DNA of 28,752 bases from positions 1-28,752 of the forward strand of contig CAZCHH010000044.1 in NCBI GenBank assembly GCA_964498585.1. Direction: 5' to 3'. The notes under the pieces are model-generated. The model was not told the DNA's origin. It saw nothing but the letters and a program-made list of their open reading frames with translations, and made no database searches. This document shows, piece by piece, positions 23,513 to 28,752 of this stretch. The DNA comes from JAAYJM01 sp964498585 (GTDB taxonomy: Bacteria > Bacteroidota > Ignavibacteria > Kapaibacteriales > UBA2268). How positions within the stretch are numbered: position 1 is the first letter of the stretch; every line of letters begins with the position of its first letter. Position numbers and translations under genes: made by a program.

Positions 23513-26347
23513 ATGAAAAAAATTACACTTTTCGTTTTTCTAATGCTTTTAAGCGTTAGCAGTGTTTTTTCTCAGGAAATAACAGAAGGAAGAGAGTTTT
23601 GGTTTGGGCTGCCTTATTGCAAAAAAATTAATGCTGAAAATCCACGTGGAATGTATCCGGTTTATTTGTGGCTTTCTTCAAAATACGATACAAAAGCTAC
23701 AATAAAAATTAATGCTACAGAATTTGAACATACATTTGAAATCAAATCAAATAAAGTAACAGAAGTTGGCATTGATGACGCAGTAATGTGTACTGTATCT
23801 GAAGTTACGGAGGACAATGGTATTCATATTAAAGCAGAAAGTCCTATATCTGTAAGTGTTTATTATTGTTATTCCTGGAGTGGTGAGGCATTTAGGGCTA
23901 TCCCAATTGATTGGCTTGGAAAAAACTATGTTTCAGTCAATTTATATGAAGATAAAGGTACTGAATTAAAGCCACCGCAAATTTTAATTATTGCAGCTGA
24001 AGATAATACTGTTGTTTATTATACACCATCAAAAGCAACAGTTAAAGCAGATGCAGGAGTAGAGAAAGAAGTAAAGTTAAATAAAGGACAAACTTTTCTG
24101 ATTCTAGGTAGAGAAGATAAAAACGTTGTTCAAAGCACCGAATCTGATATCACTGGTACAATAATATCTGCAAACAAACCAATTGCCGTTATTTCCGGAC
24201 ATACAAAAGGAGGATTTCCAAGATTAGAACATATACCTGGTTATCCAGATGATATTCCTGAAATTTCTCGAAATGTTTTAATGGAACAGTTATTACCAAA
24301 TGAACTTCTTGGGACAGAATATTTATCAGCACCGCTTATGTATTCTAAAAGAGAAATTTTTAATACATTTCCTGAATGGAATGGTGAATTAATTAGATTT
24401 GTAGCAGCTCAAGATAGTACAATTATATATCAAATGCGCCAAGATGGTACTGGATTTAAACAAATCACTGTCCCATTAAAAGCTGGAGAATATTTTGACA
24501 TTGCCTCTCAAGGAGATGCTGCTTATTATAAATCAAATAATCCTATTCTAGTTGCTCAATATGGAAAAGCTGTTTCCCTATTAACTTATTGTTATCAAGG
24601 TATGCTTTTATCTTTAATACCAATTAAAAGATGGTGTTCTAATTCAGTTTTTTATTCTCCTAATGAATTAGATAATTTTATTTATATCACTTTTAGATAT
24701 GAAGATATTAATAATATATTTTTTGATGGAACCACTATTGCTTCATATTTTGGTAACCAAACATCTATTATTCCGGGTACTCCTTTCGCTTATATTACTC
24801 AACAAATTGAAGTAGGCAACCATTATATTGAAGGAAGGAACGGAGCAAAATTTGGAGCTTATGCTTATGGAAATATGGATATGAAAAATGATGGTTTTGC
24901 TTATGGTTACCCACTCGGAGCAAACTATGCCGATTTTTGCGAAGATTCACTTTTTGTTGATGAAAGGATTTCTTTAAAAAGAGTGCAAGCCACTGCATAC
25001 TCAATAGACAAAAACCCGGAATCAAACTGCGCCGGAATACATTCTATCTGGACTTATCCTAATGATATGGAGAATTATAAATTAGATATGCCATATTATA
25101 ATTCTGGTGAGAAAAGTGTATTCTTCGAATTAAAAGTATTAGATTCAACAAAAAATGCTTTTGCAGATGTTAATATAATGAACCGCTCTGGTTACCGCGT
25201 CGTAAAGCATTATAGCTATATTGCTCCGGAAATTCCTCCATCAGTAAAATTAGTTGCTCCTAATACAAATTCTGCGAATATGAATACTACAGTTGATTTA
25301 GTTTGGGACAATACTGCAAGAGCTGATGGATATAATCTGCAAATTTCAAAAACTGAAAGTTTCTTTGCAAAACTTTATGATTCCTCTTTAATTTACGATA
25401 CTCATTTCAGTATTGAATTAGAGTTAAATACTAAATATTACTGGCGGGTAAGAGCAGGAAATGCTGCTGGCTTTGGCACTTGGTCCCAAATATGGAATTT
25501 TATTACGTATACAGATAAAGCCATTTTAATAAGCCCACCAAATAATGCTAAAGTTGAAATTGACACAATTCATTTCTTGTGGCATAGTCAACCAAATGCT
25601 TTGTCTTATACATACCAAAGAGCTGATGATTTCAATTTTCAAACTAACCTTTATGAATTAGTTCTTTCAGATACAACTTTAATTATGATACCGGAATTGC
25701 TCGGAAAATCTTATTTTTGGCGTGTTAAAGCAAATGATTCTTCAAATACCGGCGAATGGTCTGATAAATGGAGATTTGTAACTGAATTTGATATCCCTCA
25801 GCTTATCAAACCCAGCAAGGATACTACCAATATTCCAATCGAAGTTGAGTTAGAGTGGGAAGTATTAGAAAACTCGGAAGATTATAGATTGCAGGTATCG
25901 AAAGAGAGTAATTTCCAACTTCCATTATTAATTATTACTTCACCAGAACATAATTATAGTTATACTTTTGAAAAAAATACAAAATACTACTGGCGTGTTT
26001 GTGCCGGCGATGGCGAAAATTTCGGTGAATGGTCTGAAGTCTGGACTTTCACAACAGGCAATTTCTCTGATGTAAAAAATAATATTAAAACAAATAATAG
26101 CTTTTCCATTTTCCCAAATCCTGCTGATAACGAACTTTATATTGAATTTTCAAATGACTTTTCAAATAATTGCGAAATAGAAATTATTGATATGCAAGGA
26201 ATTACTGTTTCATCAATAAAAAAATCAAATTTGATATATGGAACGAATAAAGAGCAAATATCGCTCGAAGATTTACCTGTTGGCACTTATTATTGCGTTT
26301 TGAAAATTGGTGGAAACAGGTATTCCAAAATGTTTGTGAAGATGTAG
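23513..26347 (+). CDS. T9SS-exported surface protein with IgGFc-binding-like and three FN3-like domains
   Basis: This 944-residue secreted protein has a signal peptide (1-20, ending VFSQE). Residues about 22-450 (EGREFWFGLPYC, then SPISVSVYYCYSW and ANKPIAVISGHTKGG) resemble the IgGFc-binding-protein N-terminal domain, which in FCB bacteria is common in cell-surface proteins of unknown ligand. Three fibronectin type III-like repeats follow at about 570-660, 668-758 and 761-858. Each ends in a YYWRVRAG/YFWRVKAN/YYWRVCAG strand and a W-x-F-x-T strand. Residues about 863-944 (FSIFPNPADNELYIEF to YSKMFVKM) are a type A T9SS sorting domain. 'aagga' 8 bp before the ATG is a Shine-Dalgarno. The layout suggests a surface adhesin or matrix protein, but binding to any immunoglobulin should not be assumed. 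Confidence 0.87.
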   Translation: MKKITLFVFLMLLSVSSVFSQEITEGREFWFGLPYCKKINAENPRGMYPVYLWLSSKYDTKATIKINATEFEHTFEIKSNKVTEVGIDDAVMCTVSEVTEDNGIHIKAESPISVSVYYCYSWSGEAFRAIPIDWLGKNYVSVNLYEDKGTELKPPQILIIAAEDNTVVYYTPSKATVKADAGVEKEVKLNKGQTFLILGREDKNVVQSTESDITGTIISANKPIAVISGHTKGGFPRLEHIPGYPDDIPEISRNVLMEQLLPNELLGTEYLSAPLMYSKREIFNTFPEWNGELIRFVAAQDSTIIYQMRQDGTGFKQITVPLKAGEYFDIASQGDAAYYKSNNPILVAQYGKAVSLLTYCYQGMLLSLIPIKRWCSNSVFYSPNELDNFIYITFRYEDINNIFFDGTTIASYFGNQTSIIPGTPFAYITQQIEVGNHYIEGRNGAKFGAYAYGNMDMKNDGFAYGYPLGANYADFCEDSLFVDERISLKRVQATAYSIDKNPESNCAGIHSIWTYPNDMENYKLDMPYYNSGEKSVFFELKVLDSTKNAFADVNIMNRSGYRVVKHYSYIAPEIPPSVKLVAPNTNSANMNTTVDLVWDNTARADGYNLQISKTESFFAKLYDSSLIYDTHFSIELELNTKYYWRVRAGNAAGFGTWSQIWNFITYTDKAILISPPNNAKVEIDTIHFLWHSQPNALSYTYQRADDFNFQTNLYELVLSDTTLIMIPELLGKSYFWRVKANDSSNTGEWSDKWRFVTEFDIPQLIKPSKDTTNIPIEVELEWEVLENSEDYRLQVSKESNFQLPLLIITSPEHNYSYTFEKNTKYYWRVCAGDGENFGEWSEVWTFTTGNFSDVKNNIKTNNSFSIFPNPADNELYIEFSNDFSNNCEIEIIDMQGITVSSIKKSNLIYGTNKEQISLEDLPVGTYYCVLKIGGNRYSKMFVKM

Positions 26348-26478
26348 AATAAAACCTTAATTTTAAATAAATTTTAGTAAAAAAATACTAATATACTTAT
26401 GACCTTATTCTTTATCACTTAGAAATTGAATTAGAAAAGAAAACACTTGTTTTTATAGTTGCGATAAGAAAAAATATA

Positions 26479-26766
26479 AACTCAACTTTCCTAGTTGATA
26501 AAATGAAGAAAATATAGAGTAGTAGTGCCTTATAAATAAGAAAATATGTTTTTATCCTTAGGAAATACTTCATTTATTAATAGAACCTTTTAACAGCTCC
26601 CCTGCCCCTCCTTATTAGGAGGGAATAAGAACTGTTCTGTGTTTTAGCGTTCTCCTACTAACAAGGAGGGGCAGGGGAGGTGTATTTATTGTCTTTTTTG
26701 CACTTATCTTCTTTTTTTATATTAATTCTATATTATATACACTTACAAAAACTAGGAAAGTGAGTT
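26479..26766. mobile_element. MITE-like element with 17-18 bp terminal inverted repeats
   Basis: aactcaactttcctagtt (26479-26496) and aactaggaaagtgagtt (26750-26766) are inverse copies differing by one inserted base. A third, single end (aacttaactttcctagtg) lies at 28359-28375. Inside is a GC-rich palindrome: ctcccctgcccctccttatt (26597-26616) and its inverse to 26679. There is no open reading frame, so the element would be non-autonomous. It ends 110 bp before the truncated folC. The rest of the 26348-26876 spacer shows nothing. Confidence 0.5.
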
Positions 26767-26876
26767 ATGAATTAATAGGTTTTTGGTTATTCTATTTTTT
26801 TATCTCTTAAAATTTAATTAAATTGTTTGTAAAAAATTACTAACTTAAAACATTTGTTGTATTTATAAAAAATATT

Positions 26877-27332
26877 ATGAATAACTCTATAGAAAATGGA
26901 ATAAGATTAGCAAAAGAAAATACTAAATTATTTGGTAGAATTGAAATATTGCGAAAAGAACCTGCATTGATTATTGACGTATCACATAATCCTGCCGGTT
27001 TGAATGCTTTAACAGAAACTTTAAAACTTCATTACTTACATATTCAGAAGTGGAATTTTGTCTTTGGCTGCATGGCTGATAAAGATATTGCAGGTATGCT
27101 TAGAGAAATAAAAGAAATATGCAATGAATTGATTTGTTGTTCTCCAAAAATTGAACGAGCTGCAAAAACACTGGTGATTAATGAAATTGCTTTGAATTTA
27201 GGTTTTTCTTATATAAAACAATGCGATACAGTTAAAGATGCTGTCGAGTATGCCATAAAATCAGATAAACCAACAATTATTGCAGGGTCATTTTATTTAA
27301 TTGAAGAAGCAATGAATTGTTTAAAGAAATAA
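26877..27332 (+). pseudogene. folC: C-terminal fragment of folylpolyglutamate / dihydrofolate synthase
   Basis: These 151 residues match only the C-terminal Mur-ligase-like domain of FolC, which adds glutamate to folates. GRIEILRKEPALIIDVSHNP (20-39) is the linker and SHNP substrate-site motif, FVFGCMADKDIAGML (61-75) is the next conserved block, and IIAGSFYLIEEAMNCL is the usual end. A complete FolC is about 420-430 residues. The ATP-binding N-terminal domain (GTNGKGS P-loop) is absent, and an in-frame stop lies 36 bp upstream of the ATG. Without that domain the product cannot be a working ligase. It is most simply a decaying remnant, perhaps left by rearrangement near the MITE-like element at 26479-26766. 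A stand-alone domain protein is less likely, though the frame has no internal stops. Confidence 0.75.
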
Positions 27333-27465
27333 TGTGATTTTGATTAGAATTACTTAATAATTTTTAGGAGTTATTAATTTACTTTTATAAATATAATATT
27401 TTTGAAATAAATTACTATGATTTATTACAAAGAAAAATTTTGAGTATTGTCGAAATTTCTGAATT

Positions 27466-28251
27466 TTAAAAGAATACTACCTGAAAGCCCAAACCAATAT
27501 ACGAATCCATATCCTTATAAAAAAGTCCATGGAAACTTCTGCCGTCATAATAATACAAACTTACAAGCAGACCTACTTTTTCTGATGTATGTAGTTTGAG
27601 CCCCATTTGTGCCGAGTTCATCGGTTTGTATTGCTCATCTATTCCAATTAGTTTAAAATCATATCCACATACAAGGGATAGTAAATTGCATAATCGTTTT
27701 TCGTAGTCGAAGCCGAGTTCCGGATTAAAAGTGCTGACATCTTTTGGCTGAGTTGAAAAAACGCAGTTTATTCCTACGTAAGGTCTTATATCATCAAATT
27801 GATAAGCAACGATTAAATTAACAAACTCGCGGCTAAAAACGTAGGGTGGCTTAAAAAATATGGAATCTTTAGCATATCCATCGGACAGATGAGAGGAGAT
27901 GTGAGCAATACGCAGACGCCCAGACAAATTTTTATCAGACAGCCAATTTAAATTAACTCCGAAAAAGAAATCCGTAGTTTCGACAGGAAATTTAAAATTT
28001 CCTTCGCTTCTCAAACGAGTGTAAGTAAAGAAATCTGCTCCAACGGAAAACTTATTTTGTTCAATATTGAAATCAAACAAGTCAATAGAAGTGCCGATGT
28101 CTAAACGCAGTTTCTCATCTGAAAACTGATAAAATGAACCGATACGCGGTTCAAATACATTTGCAGTAAGCGGTTTAAAAAGCAGCGATTCCTGAGAAAA
28201 CAGAAGCGCCGGTAGTAAAAATATTGCTAATATAGTTTTTTTTAGATTCAT
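27466..28251 (-). CDS. Outer-membrane beta-barrel protein (DUF1207-like)
   Basis: This is a 261-residue predicted outer-membrane protein. A signal peptide (1-20, ending LLFSQ) precedes FKPLTANVFEPRIGSFY (25-41) and RLRIAHISSHLSDGY (112-126). Both recall the DUF1207 family blocks (PL.A...EPR.G and SSHL.D). The rest alternates polar and hydrophobic residues, as in amphipathic strands, and it ends in GLGFQVVFF with the terminal Phe typical of barrels inserted by the BAM machinery. Its role is unknown. It converges on the folC fragment with 133 bp between the genes, where only a weak A/T hairpin (ttaataa...ttattaa, about 27353-27376) is seen. The barrel call is firm and the family name is tentative. 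Confidence 0.75.
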   Translation of the reverse strand: MNLKKTILAIFLLPALLFSQESLLFKPLTANVFEPRIGSFYQFSDEKLRLDIGTSIDLFDFNIEQNKFSVGADFFTYTRLRSEGNFKFPVETTDFFFGVNLNWLSDKNLSGRLRIAHISSHLSDGYAKDSIFFKPPYVFSREFVNLIVAYQFDDIRPYVGINCVFSTQPKDVSTFNPELGFDYEKRLCNLLSLVCGYDFKLIGIDEQYKPMNSAQMGLKLHTSEKVGLLVSLYYYDGRSFHGLFYKDMDSYIGLGFQVVFF

Positions 28252-28405
28252 AAAGATAAGTATTAATAATAAAAAATGATGTAATTTGATATTGAAATAT
28301 TTAAAAATATTGTTTAATTATAAAACTTACAGTTCAAAACTAAATGGAATTAATTATAAACTTAACTTTCCTAGTGTAGTAATTTGTTAAAAGACTTATT
28401 ATATT

Positions 28406-28462
28406 GTGTCATTTCGAACCCCAAAATAAAGCAAATACTTTATTTAAATGCAGATGACATAA
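28406..28462 (-). repeat. Family C element, inverse orientation
   Basis: gtgtcatttcgaaccccaaa, then ataaagcaaatactttat, then ttaaatgcagatgacataa. It is the left, outward-facing boundary of the repeat cluster that reaches the window end. The adjacent 28252-28405 spacer holds only the single MITE-like end at 28359-28375. Confidence 0.75.
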
Positions 28463-28470
28463 CTTAGCAC

Positions 28471-28554
28471 TGTCATTCTGAGCGCAGCGAAGAATCCAGA
28501 AAAATGTCCTTTAAAACACTGTTCTCTGGATTCTTCACTTCGTTGACAATGACA
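28471..28554. repeat. Family B element, 'ccaga' loop subtype
   Basis: tgtcattctgagcgcagcga...agaatccagaaaaatgtcct...ctctggattcttcacttcgt...tgacaatgaca. Its loop resembles that of the element at 446-527. Confidence 0.8.
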
Positions 28555-28568
28555 TCTTTACGTTTGTC

Positions 28569-28650
28569 TGTCATTCTGAACGAAGTGAAGAATCTCAAGT
28601 TCTGTGGTAGCAATGACTTGTGAGATTCTTCGCTGCGCTTCAGAATGACA
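28569..28650. repeat. Family B element, 'aagtcatt' loop subtype, inverse orientation
   Basis: tgtcattctgaacgaagtga...aatctcaagttctgtggtag...caatgacttgtgagattctt...cgcttcagaatgaca. The loop is the inverse of those at 27-110 and 19511-19592. The arms are almost fully complementary. Confidence 0.85.
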
Positions 28651-28659
28651 GGATAAAAT

Positions 28660-28715
28660 TATGTAATCTACATTTAAATAAAGCATTTGCTTTATTGTGG
28701 GGTTACCAATGACAT
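28660..28715 (+). repeat. Family C element (most complete copy)
   Basis: tatgtaatctacatttaaat, then aataaagcatttgctttatt (perfect 9-bp palindrome), then gtggggttaccaatgacatc. This copy is the best guide to the family consensus. Confidence 0.8.
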
Positions 28716-28729
28716 CTTTACATTTGTCG

Positions 28730-28752
28730 GTCATTCTGAGCGGAGCGAAGAA
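28730..28752. repeat. Family B element cut by the window end
   Basis: gtcattctgagcggagcgaa followed by gaa is a left arm. The upstream flank ctttacatttgtcg (28715-28728) repeats the flank of the element at 28569, so another copy continues past the window. Confidence 0.75.

Overview
This AT-rich window looks chromosomal and comes from a member of the FCB group (Bacteroidota, Ignavibacteriota, Chlorobiota, Kapabacteria or relatives). Two large secreted proteins end in type IX secretion (T9SS) C-terminal sorting domains. Several start codons lack a clear Shine-Dalgarno, and a few upstream regions carry Bacteroidota-like TAnnTTTG boxes. The class II (B12-dependent) ribonucleotide reductase and an [FeFe]-hydrogenase-like sensor kinase suggest an anaerobic or facultative life. 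The exact lineage cannot be fixed from sequence reading alone.

Layout: 1-595 repeat-rich spacer; 596-1993 secreted Asp-box/T9SS protein (+); 2101-5598 nrdJ (-); 5599-6443 dense repeat island; 6444-7184 SIMPL-domain membrane protein (-); 7378-9387 ferredoxin/[FeFe]-hydrogenase-like/histidine kinase fusion (+); 9751-10638 MltD-like lytic transglycosylase lipoprotein (-); 10849-13545 valS (-); 13940-14605 scpB (+); 14819-15952 isocitrate dehydrogenase-type enzyme (-); 16158-16637 lone receiver protein (+); 17046-19280 metG (+); 19730-21379 hutU (+); 21948-22154 small antitoxin-like protein (+); 22448-23059 ECF-type sigma factor (+); 23513-26347 IgGFc-binding-like/FN3/T9SS surface protein (+); 26877-27332 C-terminal fragment of folC (+); 27466-28251 outer-membrane barrel protein (-); 28252-28752 repeat cluster.

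Most genes stand alone, separated by 100-850 bp spacers. scpB has no scpA beside it, hutU has no other hut gene, and the kinase has no adjacent regulator. Housekeeping functions (translation, dNTP synthesis, chromosome segregation, TCA cycle, histidine breakdown) are mixed with envelope and secreted proteins and signalling genes.

The most distinctive structure is outside the genes. The spacers hold at least three families of short palindromic elements: A is REPIN-like, B has long arms and exchangeable loops, and C is about 57 bp. They are nested and combined, and in two or three islands C copies point outward around A or B cores. Other hairpins sit at three of the four convergent gene junctions. 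There is an 8-bp minisatellite just upstream of metG and a MITE-like element upstream of the truncated folC. No transposase, CRISPR array, prophage, rRNA or tRNA gene was seen, and no clearly new multi-gene system was recognised.
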